Origin: Acanthamoeba lenticulata
Taxonomy: Eukaryota; Discosea; Longamoebia; Acanthamoebidae
Assembly (NCBI GenBank): GCA_002179805.1
Contig: NAVB01000638.1
Location: 1 to 51,690, forward strand
Reading direction: 5' to 3'
Length of the DNA: 51,690 nt
Below are positions 31,328 through 42,600 of the stretch, piece after piece. The notes below the pieces were generated by a model. It saw only the letters and a program-made list of their open reading frames with translations, did not search any database and was not told the DNA's origin. Within the stretch, counting starts at the first letter, position 1. Every line of letters starts with the position of its first letter. The position numbers and the translations under genes were made by a program.

Positions 31328-32481
31328 ATGGCTGACGAATCAAGCGACTGGCTCGAAGATGACGAAGAACGAGAGTGTCAACCACAGCCTACCTGCGAGG
31401 TCAAGCCAGCAGAGCCGGTAACGTTTGCTAGTGCTCGCTACTGGGTATGCACGTGCAAGTCTCCCCCCCCCCCAACGCAAAGCGCTAACTCGAGATTGTT
31501 GTCACTGGAACAGGACGACGAGTACGCGGGGCTCACGCCAGATGCCGAGCCCTGGGAATGGTGCGCCATAGCACAGCCTCGTGTTGCTTGCATACTCACG
31601 CCAAAGGGGGGGGGGCAGGTATGAGTCGTACCCGTGCTTCCGCGCAGTGCTTCTGCGCCACCTGGCCAGCGTGATCGCCGCTCGGCAGGGTCATACAAGC
31701 GAGCTCGTCACCGCACCGGACGAGGCAACGATGCAGCTCATCCGTCGACTCCGTATTCTCATCATCGGCTGTGGTGCGTGTGCGCTGCAGCAAAGACTAG
31801 CCAGAGGCCTGACGCGACGTCCGCCCGAACATGGACGACTTCCATTGAACAACAGGAAACTCGCGGCTGGGAGAGGACATGGTGGAGATGGACAGGTTCG
31901 AGCAGGTGACCTGTCTTGACTTTTCTGCTACGGTGATCAACTACATGCAGACTCGCTATCCAAAAAAGCCCCAGCTACAATACGTGCTGGGTGACGCCAC
32001 CGACATGCGGTCCCTCTTTTCTGGTACTTCACCCTCTGCTCCCGTCTTCAACCTGGCTAACGCGCTTTTCCGCTCCAGAAGGCGCGTTCGACGTAGTGAT
32101 CGACAAAGGCACCTTCGATGCCCTGTTGTGCCACCCAGACGTTATGCGCATGGTACAGCATCTGTCGGTCGAAGCAGCTGCATCTTTCTCACTCTTTCTT
32201 TTGCGGCCAGGTCAAGGCTCTACTGGATGAGATTGAGCGAGTGACCGGTCCCGGGGGCGTGTATTTGTGCATCAGTCAATCAGACAAGAGAGCCTTCTAC
32301 TTTGAAGAACATTTCGGTGCGTGGCCTTTGCGACACACCCCATTCTGTAACTAACCAAGGAAAGGAGCCAGGAGGGCGAGCACAGCTGAGGCGCGAGGCC
32401 TGGGCCAAGGCTGATAAATCTCCCATGGGTCATCTTAATCCTGTGCCCTTTTATCACCTCTACGCAGTATTCATGCAATGA
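31328..32481 (+). CDS. Class I methyltransferase, METTL13/EEF1AKMT-like
   Basis: Seven exons (31328-31444, 31514-31560, 31619-31773, 31856-32023, 32079-32152, 32211-32316, 32372-32481) give 258 residues. After an acidic start, the Trp/Tyr-rich E-W-Y-E-S-Y-P lead-in precedes the SAM motif I-I-G-C-G-N-S-R-L-G-E (about 103-113). The acidic post-I strand is C-L-D-F-S. A motif D-V-V-I-D-K-G-T-F-D-A-L-L, diagnostic of the METTL13/EEF1AKMT4/CSKMT group, follows. The C-terminus reads N-P-V-P-F-Y-H-L-Y-A-V-F. Members methylate lysines or N-termini of eEF1A or citrate synthase; the target here is unknown. The last intron uses a CAG acceptor at 32371, which restores this conserved ending. Confidence 0.85.
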
Positions 32482-32966
32482 TTTTAATTATCCTTCATTG
32501 TGCACCTCAATGATACCATCCTGTAGGAGTGCACATGTTTAACATCCTTGTGTACTTTACAACCAGGAAAGATGAATTAAGTACCCCTTTCTCTGATGAT
32601 CCTTCTGGCGTTCGAAGTGATGGAGTTGGTTCTTGCTTGCGCGAGATGGACCACAACAAGCATCATGAGCTTTTTGGCGGAACAGCAAAAATGCCTCGCA
32701 TAAGCAAGAAAATTTAATTACTTTGGCATCCGCGCTACTCGAGGCCCGACTACCGGCAATTTCGCTCGGGTTTTGTGCTGCTTCTGCCTCGTTTGGTGTT
32801 CTTGTTTTCGCAAGCCGCCCCTTTGACACCTAACATGCTGTGGTGCTCTTCAAGATAAAGATCATCTTACAACGGTACGTCCTGCACGAGCACCCTTGTT
32901 TCCATCCCCTTTGTAGATGAGTCTCACATGCCAATCTCTCATCATTTCCTTTAGCAATTGCCCATC
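32482..32966. other. Intergenic region between the methyltransferase and PDAT-like genes
   Basis: Tandem genes are separated by 485 nt. I see no conserved frame, RNA gene or strong repeat. The sequence should hold one 3' UTR and one promoter. Confidence 0.5.
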
Positions 32967-35900
32967 ATGACTTGGCAAAACAGGCCAAACCGACGGCCAC
33001 GTCAAGGTCCCTGCTTTCTGCGACAAATCCTCGCCCTGTTCGCCGCTATGTGCACTATCTCTCTTGCTCTTGGGCTGCCCGCCTCCTGCTGGGCTGCCAA
33101 CAACCATGTGCTGGGTGCCGACCACCCGGTCTTCTGCTCCAACATCACGGCCGACGTCCCGCCGGCACTTCAACCACCCATGGCTCAGCACACCTTCGAG
33201 CCGAGCGACAGCTACGTGTTAACCTCTCAGCTGAACATGCACAGCAGCGGCACTGCGACGACCTATCAAAGCAACGACTCCACATCCCCCTCTTCGCTTC
33301 CCGAAAAGGACTCGACCACTTCCTCATCCTCCTCGTCTTCGTCCTCCACGGGGCCCACTCATACGGTCTCCGGCGACCACAACGCGGTCCTGTTGCTGCC
33401 GGGTTTTGCCAGCACGCAGCTCTTCAATTGGCGCTTCAAAGACTGCTTCCCGTTCAGCTACAACCTCGCCGACCGGTTCAACCCTCTCCTCTTCTTGCTG
33501 TCTCCAGACTCCGGGACGGCATCAGCTCTTACTTACGCGGATTGTCTTCATGGTAATGAAATGACACACGCAGGGTGTGGATCGACGTGGCCAAGATCCT
33601 GGGCGCGCCGGCGTGCTGGGTGGAGTGCATGAAGCTCGTGCCCGATGATCTCTCCGACCCGCCCAATGGCTGCAAGCTGCGCCCCGGTGAGGGCATGACC
33701 GCCATCGGCGAGCTCGACCCGGGTACGTCGTTGTTCCTCGGCCGGAAAAGATCACATGTTGGCATCAGCTCGCTCATCACAGCCCGGGTGGTGGCGCAGG
33801 CATCTTGACGGGCCCGCTTTCGACCGTGTGGCAAGAGTTTGTGCGCGCGATGGTCGAGATCTTTGACTACGAGCCGGGCAGCACCATCGTCGCGGCGCCC
33901 TATGACTTCCGACTCGCGCCCAGCAAGTTGCAGGCCCGCGACGCCTTCTTCCGGGCGCTCATGGTCAAGATTGAGCTCACTGTTGAGATCCAGAACCGCA
34001 CCAAGGACCTCGCCCACCCGGGTGTCATCGTCATCGCCCACTCGATGGGCAACAATGTGTTCCGGTACTTTCTCGAGTGGCTGGAGGACTATCACAACAA
34101 CCCGGACACCTACCAGGCCTGGCTCGACGCCAACATTGCGGCCTACGTCGCCGTTGGCGCTCCTCTCCTGGGTACGCTTTCGGCCTCGCCCGCCCATTGG
34201 GCGTCCAGCCAGTGAACCTTTGAAGACCAGGAGTTCATAGCTGAGTCTTTGGCTCTTGATGAGTGCAGGCGCGCCGCAGGCCTTTGAGGGCATCATGAGC
34301 GGCGTCACGTTCGGCCTGCCCCGCATCAGCCCTGAGCTCGCTCGCGAGATGGCCTCCACGTACATTTGTCCCCTCTGCCTCGCGCCTGTGCGTTCCCCCG
34401 CCTGACCAGCGGCTTGGCTCCCCCAGGTTCGGCACGCCGTCGTGGAATCTCCCGTTTGACCCGCGGAGCAAGGAGGAACGGGGAGACGACAGCAGCAAGG
34501 TGTGGCCTATCGACAACCTCATCACGCTGACGGTCAATGCCGAGTGGTCCAAGAACCAAGAGCAGCGTGAGGTCGAGGCCCGCCAGCAGCAGGAAGAGGC
34601 CCTCCTCTCCGCCGCCATCGCGGAGCTCGAACAGAGCAACGCGACGGGCGACCGCCAGATGGCCGAAGACCTGCGGCGCCAGCAGCAGGAGCGGCGCAAG
34701 TACACTGGGGCGCGCGGGGGCAAGATGCCGCGGCCTTTCCCCTGGCGACAGACCTACAATGCGTCGCAGGTCATCGACGCCCTGCGCGACGTCGCGCCGG
34801 TCGACAGCAAGATCAATAACACGGTCAACATCATCAACAAGTACTACCTGGACGACCCCGTCATGGAGCACTATACTCCATGGGCTCGTCCGCCCATCCG
34901 CAAGGTCATCTGCGCTTATGGTGCGCGCCCTGTCCCTTCCTCTCACTCTCTGTGTCACGCCGGCTGATCACAGGAGCCGCGCTTTGAATGGCTGCCTCGA
35001 ATTCCAGGCGTTGATCGTAGGACGGAGCTCGGGTACCATTACTCGACGGACCTGATGCGGGAGCAGTGGCGCATCGAGGACGTCATCTACGAGGACAAGG
35101 GTCGGATCTACTCCGAGCTGACCGGCACCACCTATCCGGCCAATGCGCGCAAGTCTGGTGCGTGCAGAGTCTTGGCAGCGGGCGTTGTCTCCCATGCGAG
35201 GCTGAGAAACTGACAAAGAGTGTCGACGCGACGACGCAGGCGACGGGACGGTGCCCTACGTCTCGCTGTCGTGGTGCCACCGGTGGCTGGGCGACAAGTC
35301 GGACGTGAGCGTCACTCAGATTCCGCAGCGCTTCTTCAACAAGGATGACCCGACCCGCGGTGTCATCGAAGGTGCGTTGACCAAACTTGCTAGTCATCTT
35401 TGGCTCGAGCAGCGGCCTCATGTTGTTCGTGTGGTGTCGCCAGGCGAGCCCTTGTTCACATTCTACGAGTCTATCAACACCACGGGACGGAACGATGCGA
35501 CGGCCGTGTGGGAGATCGATGGGGTCGACCACCGGGACGTCATCAAGAACCGTGTCTTCTTGCGCGAGTTTGCCGAAGAGATCCTGCACGAGCACTCGGG
35601 TATGAGTCCCCGCCCACAGTGTGTTGCTCTACGAAAAAGGCTGACCGGCTTGCGCACCTGAGCAGTTCGCACGCTGCACAAGGCCAGCGGCTACGGCAAG
35701 GGACCTACTACTCACACCTCGTTCAGTTCCTTTGCGCCCAAGGTGCCTACTCCCCCACTCAACTCCCCCGCATTCTCTTTTTTTCACACGCGGGCGAGCC
35801 TGACGCGTGGCCATTTCGCTGCTTTCCGTAGCATGCGCGCGTGCCTCGAGGAGACTACGACTGCGCGTGGGACTACATGGCGGCCAAGTGCAAGTACCCT

Positions 35901-36191
35901 GAGTTTTGTGAATACCGGTACGCCTCATGGCCCCAGCAGAGACCGACCTTTGGCTGATCATCTTGGCGCCGCGCCTCTCTGCTTCGCAGTTATGTGTTTG
36001 GTGACCTCACGCTGGACCAGTCGTGTCGGCTGAAGCCGTCGGTCAAGCAGCAAATCATTCCCTCACCGACCGAGGAGCCGCACGTCGTCGTGGCGGCGGC
36101 TGCGGCGGTGGTGAAGACCGACGAAATGGTCTGGGCGTCGACCGACCCGGAGCGCGTGGCCACCGCCGAGGAAGCCGTGAGCCGCATGTAA
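32967..36191 (+). CDS. PDAT/LCAT-family acyltransferase
   Basis: Eleven exons (32967-33475, 33574-33722, 33800-34171, 34269-34359, 34427-34920, 35008-35157, 35240-35371, 35444-35599, 35666-35742, 35832-35917, 35990-36191) join to 805 residues. A hydrophobic segment at about 20-43 can act as signal anchor. The alpha/beta-hydrolase core includes V-L-L-L-P-G-F-A-S-T, the nucleophile in I-A-H-S-M-G-N (Ser about 301), D-G-T-V-P (Asp about 590) and D-H-R-D-V-I-K-N (His about 662). The order fits PDAT and LCAT enzymes, which transfer an acyl chain from phospholipid to diacylglycerol or sterol. A charged helical insertion of about 54 residues (412-465, Q-Q-Q-E-E-A and R-R-Q-Q-Q-E-R-R) is unusual. The chosen ATG at 32967 begins M-T-W-Q-N. 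Confidence 0.88.
34539..34700 (+). other. Charged coiled-coil insertion inside the PDAT-like catalytic domain
   Basis: The insertion is rich in Glu, Gln and Arg and should be helical. It lies between the nucleophile and the Asp of the catalytic triad, after N-L-I-T-L-T-V-N and before the F-P-W-R-Q-T-Y-N segment. Confidence 0.5.
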
Positions 36192-36648
36192 ATGCTTTTA
36201 ATACTTATTTATTTATATTTATTATTATTTTTGATTTTTCAATGTGAATATATCTGGCAAGAAACTGTAAATACACCACCCCACGCGACCTTATTCTTCT
36301 TCTTCTTCTTCTTGCACGACAACACTACACCCACAACGCACGCGTTGGCAGACATGTGCGTGGGACCACTTCTTCGAGGAAGGGAGAAGAGAGGCAGTTC
36401 CCACCAGTGCGATTTAGAAGTGTTTGTTTCGCGGCCGGCTCTTCCAAGTACTTTATCTTCGCGCTCATTCGGCGGCGTGGAGCCAATCGCGGAGGATCCC
36501 CGTATTCTTAAATTGCAATGAGCCGGACCGGCAAGCGTTAGTTCCTTTCGCCTCCTCCACCGGCAAACGCCCTCTCCGCAGCTTGCTGGGGCCCTCGTGT
36601 GTACAATTACAAGTCTCGTCCCGGTCACCGGTCCTCACCGCGCAAAAC
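36192..36648. other. Intergenic region and 5' flank of the giant gene
   Basis: 457 nt of AT-rich and T-rich sequence between the PDAT-like stop and the giant gene start. It contains a (TTC)n microsatellite at 36294-36313. I see no other gene. Confidence 0.5.
36294..36313 (+). repeat. (TTC)n microsatellite
   Basis: Six to seven uninterrupted TTC units in the upstream region of the giant gene. Confidence 0.85.
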
Positions 36649-39600
36649 ATGGACGCCCTTCTGCGTGAAGCCGAAACCCTGAAGAACTCTCTGGAGAACG
36701 CATCGCGCTTCCTCCACCTCATGCCCAATGAAGCGCCCAAAGCGCAGAACTTCCTCAACCAACTCAACGACAAGCTCGCGCAGGTACGCGCACCTGCCCG
36801 CTCCTCGCACCACCAACAGCCTTTTTTTTGCTTCGTCCTCGTCCTTCGTTTCATTTTTCTTTTTCGTGGCGATGGATGACCTGACGGGTTACGCGCCCAC
36901 GCGGTTGCATTTCCGGCTTTGTTGCGCCTCACTCGAGCCTGTTCCTGTTTCCGGTGCCTTATGGAGCAACCGTGAAATAACCTTATTTTTGTTCGCGAAT
37001 GCAGCTGGACAGATCGGACGCCAAGGTGCAGGCCAAGTTGCCAGCGCTGGAGGCGGCCGCTGCGCAGGCCGCTGCCGCCATCGACGGCGCGAGCAAGGCT
37101 AAAGAGGTCGACGCAGAGCTCAAGGCCGTCGAAGCGCTCCTGAAGAAGGCGCAGGACGCCGCCCGCGCCGTCATCTTCGTGCCCGGCTCTTCCATCCGTC
37201 CGGGTATGGCCCTAGGAAACAAGAAGAAAACCACAACATCCTTTTCCTGCAATTTCCTGAGCTATTTCCGGCTCACGTAACGGCATTTGTGGTTGGGGCA
37301 CACAACAGCTGAAGCGGACTTGAAGAAGTTGGCCGATGCTGTGGCCGAGCTCCAGCCCGCGCTCGACACGTTCACGAGCAAATATGGTGCTCTTGATAAG
37401 GTGACGACCAACTGCCCTCTACGTCTTCGTACCTCTTGTTACTTGTAGAGCGTGTGTTGTAGTAACACTTCGAGTTGCTCAATCTATGGTGCTCTGTAGG
37501 CCAAGGCCAAGCTGCCCGCGCTGCAAGCGGGTCTGTCGGAAGCGGCCAACAAGCTGGCCCTTGCTTCCGACGCCGATCAGGGCGCGCAGCTCGTGAAGAA
37601 GGTCACTGACCTGATGAAGGACACTGATGCCCAGCAGAGGCACCTCAAGGGCATCCTTTTTGGTCGCATTGTCAACGAGAAGGGTGCGTTTTTTGTCGAG
37701 TCTACTCGATGCTCTTGGGTTGTCTAACGACAACCAACTTGTTGTCTCGGCCTACAGACGCGAGCGAGGTCCGCCGGCTGAAGGACAACCTGTGGACGAG
37801 CGCCACAGAGCTCGAACTCCACCTGGACGTCAAGGTGGTGGGCGACCTAACACCCCAAACGGTTTCTGCCGCCGCCAAGCAGACCGTCGCTGATGCCGAC
37901 GCGGCTGTACGTCGCCTTTTTCTTCTTCTTCTTCTTTCGTGAGTGCGGGGTCCTGTTGTGTTGAGTCTTACACTCGCGCGCGCGCGCGGGAATCACAGTT
38001 GAACCGCTACGAGCAGTCGGGCTCGGTGGAGACGCTCCGCGTCGAGGTCTCCTCCTGGGCGAGCAAGCTGCAGGAGTTCATCAACCGGTGGCACGACGAG
38101 AACGCCTACCGCGTGGCCTTGGAGGCGCTTGAGAAGCTGCAGGCTCTCGTGCCGGCCCTTGAACAGTTTGATGACGGCAGCGGGTTCGTCGCCAACACCC
38201 TCAAGTCCACCAAGGAGAAGATCGAGCAGGCCAACAAGAACATCCCTCTGGCCAAGGCCCGCATGGAGTCGAAGCCGCTGACCGATATGGTCCGCAAGTC
38301 TCGCGACAAGCTCACCGTACGATTCATTCATTCTTCTCGTCCCCTCCTGGACCTGAGCTTGCCCTCATTACTGAACGAGCTCCACACACACACACACACC
38401 CACACACGCACATACAAAACAGGACTTCATCACTCGGCCGCACGTCCAGAGCTACTACAACACGGCCATGGAGGGCCTCGAGGAGCTGAACGGGTTGTTG
38501 TCTGCGCTCGAACCCTACACGTGCGACTCGTCGGTTGACGACTTGCTCAAGGCGACCAAGGCCCAGGTGGCCAAGGCCGAGGCGCTCGTCCCCGCGGCTA
38601 AGCGTACACACATCCCCTACTCGCCCCGCGCGCCTCCTCCTCGAGAGAAGAGCGTGCGTCTGATATCAGTTGCGTGTGGGGCCTTCGATCTTGCAGTCAA
38701 GTTTGAGTCGATGGCGCTCAAGGACAAGGTCGTCTCGACGCACAACAAGCTCAACGTACGTTTTAGGCACACTTAGGATGGAAGTCGGGGTGAGGTCCGC
38801 CGCGTTGACTCTTTTGCCTCTTTTGTGATTCTCAGGAATTCATGAGCCGCCCGCACGTGCAAAGCTACTACAACGACGCCGTGGAGGCCATGGAGGAGCT
38901 CAAGGCGCTCGTGCCGGCCCTCGAGACGTACGCCGCTGACAGCGACGTGGCGAGCGTGTTGAAGACCACCAAGGAGAAGATGACCAAGGCGCAGGAGCTC
39001 CTCATCAAGGCCGGCGCAGAGTTTGCCGCCGAGCCGCTCCGCAACAAGGTCGTCGACACCTACCGGAAACTCGACGTACGTCCCACAATGCATCCAACAA
39101 CCCTCCTCTACTCTACAAAACTGGTAACCCTTTTGACGGTTGGTTGTTGGCGCCGTGCAGCCGTTCATCAGCCGCTGGCACGTCAAGGAGTATTACGACA
39201 CGGCCCTCGAGGCCATGGAGGAGCTCAAGTCGCTCATGCCGGCTCTCGAAATCTACGCCGAGGCCTCGACCTCCGTGGCCGGCACGATCAAGACGGCCCG
39301 CGAGATGATCCAAAAGACCGAGGCCGTCCTCCCGCAGGCCAAGGCGCGGTTCGAGTCTGGCCCGCTGAACGATAAGGTCAGCAGCACGCACAGCAAGCTC
39401 AACGTACGTTCTCACTCGTGTGTGTGCTGCCCCCACATGCGTGAGCCAACACGCTGACCGCCTCTGGGCCCCGGCAACAACAGGACTTCATCTCGCGCTA
39501 CTGGATCGAGGAATACTACAACACCGCTCTGGAGGCGCTCGAGGAGCTCAAGGCCATGGTGCCTGAGCTTGAGCAGTACACGAGCGACTCCTACGTGGAG

Positions 39601-42600
39601 TCCAACGTCAAGAACGCCAAGGAGAAGATGGCCAAGGCCGAGGCCCTCATCCCGCAGGCCAAGGCGCGATTCGAGTCGAGCCCGATCATCGAGAAGATCC
39701 GCGCCCTCCTTCGACCCATCGACGTACGTTGTCGCCACCCGAACTGCCAAGTCGCTGTTATGTTATGAGCAAAAGCTGCAGCGTCAGGGGGTCTCACTAT
39801 TTATTCTGTTGCGCTTCAACTTCATCCAACCAACAGACGTTCTGTCACACGTGGCACCACAAGCCCTACTATGATGCCGCCGTGGAGGCCGTCGAGGAGA
39901 TCAACTCGCTCCTCCCTGCGCTGGAGATGTACACGTCGGACTCCTACGCCGCGGACATGCTGGCCAGCGCAAAGAAGGACTTGGCCAAGGTCGAGTCCGT
40001 GTTCCCGCAGGCGCGCGCTCGGTTCGAGGGCGAGCCTCTGCGTGACAAGGTCACGGCCACCCACCAGAAGCTCGACGTACGCATTGCCCTCACCACTCTT
40101 CATTCTTTCCAGTTTTACAAACGATTTCTTGTGGACCTTGCATTCCGCTGACTCTTCGTTGGACCCACAGAAATTCATCAGGGAGTGGTACTACGAAGAG
40201 TACTACAACACCGCCATGGAAGGCATCGAGGAGCTCAGCTCGCTCCTCCCAGCGCTCGAGCAGTACAGCGGCGACTCGTACATTGCGGGTGTAATCAAGA
40301 CGGCCAACGAGAAGATCGTCAAGGCGCAGGAGCTCGTGCCCGGTGCCAAGGCGCGGTTCGAGTCCAAGCCGATCATCGAGAAGATCCGCACCCTTCTCCG
40401 GCCCATCGATGTACGTCTCGCTCGGCCAGCCCCCCTTCATCTGCCTTCCTATGGTTCTGGTCGCGCGTGATGATGCTCATCCCCGCTCGTGATGCAATGT
40501 GCAACAGACGTTCTGTCAGACGTGGCACCACAAGCCCTACTACGATGACGCTGTGGAGGCCATCGAGGAGATCAACTCGCTCCTGCCTGTCCTCGAGAGC
40601 TATTCAGCGGACAAGTACGCCGCTGAGATGCTGGCCAGCGCGAAGAAGGACTTGGCCAAGGTCGAGTCTGTGTTCCCGCAGGCGCGCGTGCGATTCGAGG
40701 GCGAGCCGCTTCGCGACAAGGTCGTGGCCACTCACCAGAAGCTCGACGTACGCTTCCCCCCCCCAACCTTCTACGCTACTCACCTTCTCCACGTGCAGCA
40801 GCTGAGGGTTAACTTTTCTTTTATATTTATTTTGCTTTACCGCCATCGCTACAGAAATTCATCCGGGAGTGGTACTATGAGGAGTACTACAACACCGCCA
40901 TGGAGGGCATCGAGGAGCTCAACGCTCTTCTTCCGGCGCTTGAGCAGTATAGCGCGGATTCCTACATTGCGGGCGTGATCAAGACGGCCAACGAGAAGAT
41001 CGTCAAGGCGCAGGAGCTTGTGCCCAACGCCAAGGCGCGGTTCGAGTCCAAGCCGATCATCGAGAAGATCCGCACCCTTCTCCGGCCTATCGATGTACGT
41101 CTCGCCCCGCCTTGCGTCATCTATTTCGTGCTCTCTTTTACGTCGACACTGGGCCTCACCGCATTCTCTTTCAACTCCTGTCGGCTCCAACCAACAGACG
41201 TTCTGTCACACATGGCACCACAAGCCCTACTACGATGACGCTGTGGAGGCCATCGAGGAGATCAACTCGCTGCTTCCTGTCCTCGAGAGCTACTCGGCGG
41301 ACAAGTACGCTGCTGAAATGCTGGCCAGCGCGAAGAAGGACTTGGCCAAGGTCGAGTCCGTGTTCCCGCAGGCGCGCATGCGGTTCGAGGGTGAGCCTCT
41401 GCGCGACAAGGTCGTGGCCACTCACCAGAAGCTCGACGTACGCATTGCCCCGTTCCCCCCTCACCCAGTGTTCACGTGTTGACGGTGGCATTGTCGTTAC
41501 ATCGCTACAGAAATTCATCCGGGAGTGGTACTATGAGGAGTACTACAACACCGCCATGGAGGGCATCGAGGAGCTCAACGCTCTCCTGCCGGCGCTCGAG
41601 CAGTACAGCGGCGACTCGTACATTGCGGGCGTGATCAAGACGGCCAACGAGAAGATCGTCAAGGCGCAGGAGCTCGTGCCCGGTGCCAAGGCGCGGTTCG
41701 AGTCCAAGCCGATCATCGAGAAGATCCGCACTCTCCTCCGGCCCATCGATGTACGTCTCGACCTTCTGCTATGGACCTGTTGTGCCTTTCCCGCCGCCTC
41801 TCAGGCCTGACTTCATCCAACCAACAGACGTTCTGCCACACGTGGCATCACAAGCCCTACTATGACGCTGCTGTGGAGGCCATCGAGGAGATCAACACAC
41901 TCCTGCCTGTCCTCGAGAGCTACTCGGCGGACAAGTACGCCGCTGAGATGCTGGCCAGCGCGAAGAAGGACTTGGCCAAGGTCGAGTCTGTGTTCCCGCA
42001 GGCGCGCGTGCGATTCGAGGGCGAGCCGCTTCGCGACAAGGTCACGGCCACTCACCAGAAGCTTGACGTACGCTTTGTTCCCTCCCCCCTCCCCTTCACG
42101 CCAGTTCAGTCACTGACCAACAAACAACCAACAACAACAACGACCTACAGAAATTCATCAAGGACTGGTATTACCAGGAGTACTACAACGAGGCCATGGA
42201 GGCTATCGACGAGCTCAACGCGCTCCTCCCCGCGCTCGAGCAGTACAGCGCCGACTCGTACATTGCTGGTGTGATCCAGACGGCCAAGGACAAGATCGCC
42301 AAGGCCGAGGCCAACGTGCCACAGGCCAAGATTAAGTTCGAGTCCGCCGCCATCCGCGAGCGGGTGAGTCAAGTCAGCGGCCGGCTTGATGTACGTTTGG
42401 CCTCCTCTTCCTCTCGTCTTCTTGATTCGGCTCCCTTTTGCTCGATCATCTTCAACTGGCTGACGACATGAATCAACGATCCTCGCCTACAGAAATTCAT
42501 CAAGGACTGGTACCACAAGGAGTACTACAACGAGGCCATCGAGGCCATTGAAGAGCTTAACGCGCTCCTCCCGGAGCTCGAGCAGTACGCGAGCGACTCG

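Noticed and set aside
39484..42067. Regular repeat-spacer spacing resembling a CRISPR array
   Set aside because: The repeats are 240-nt coding exons with consistent splice sites in a eukaryotic gene. The spacers are introns.
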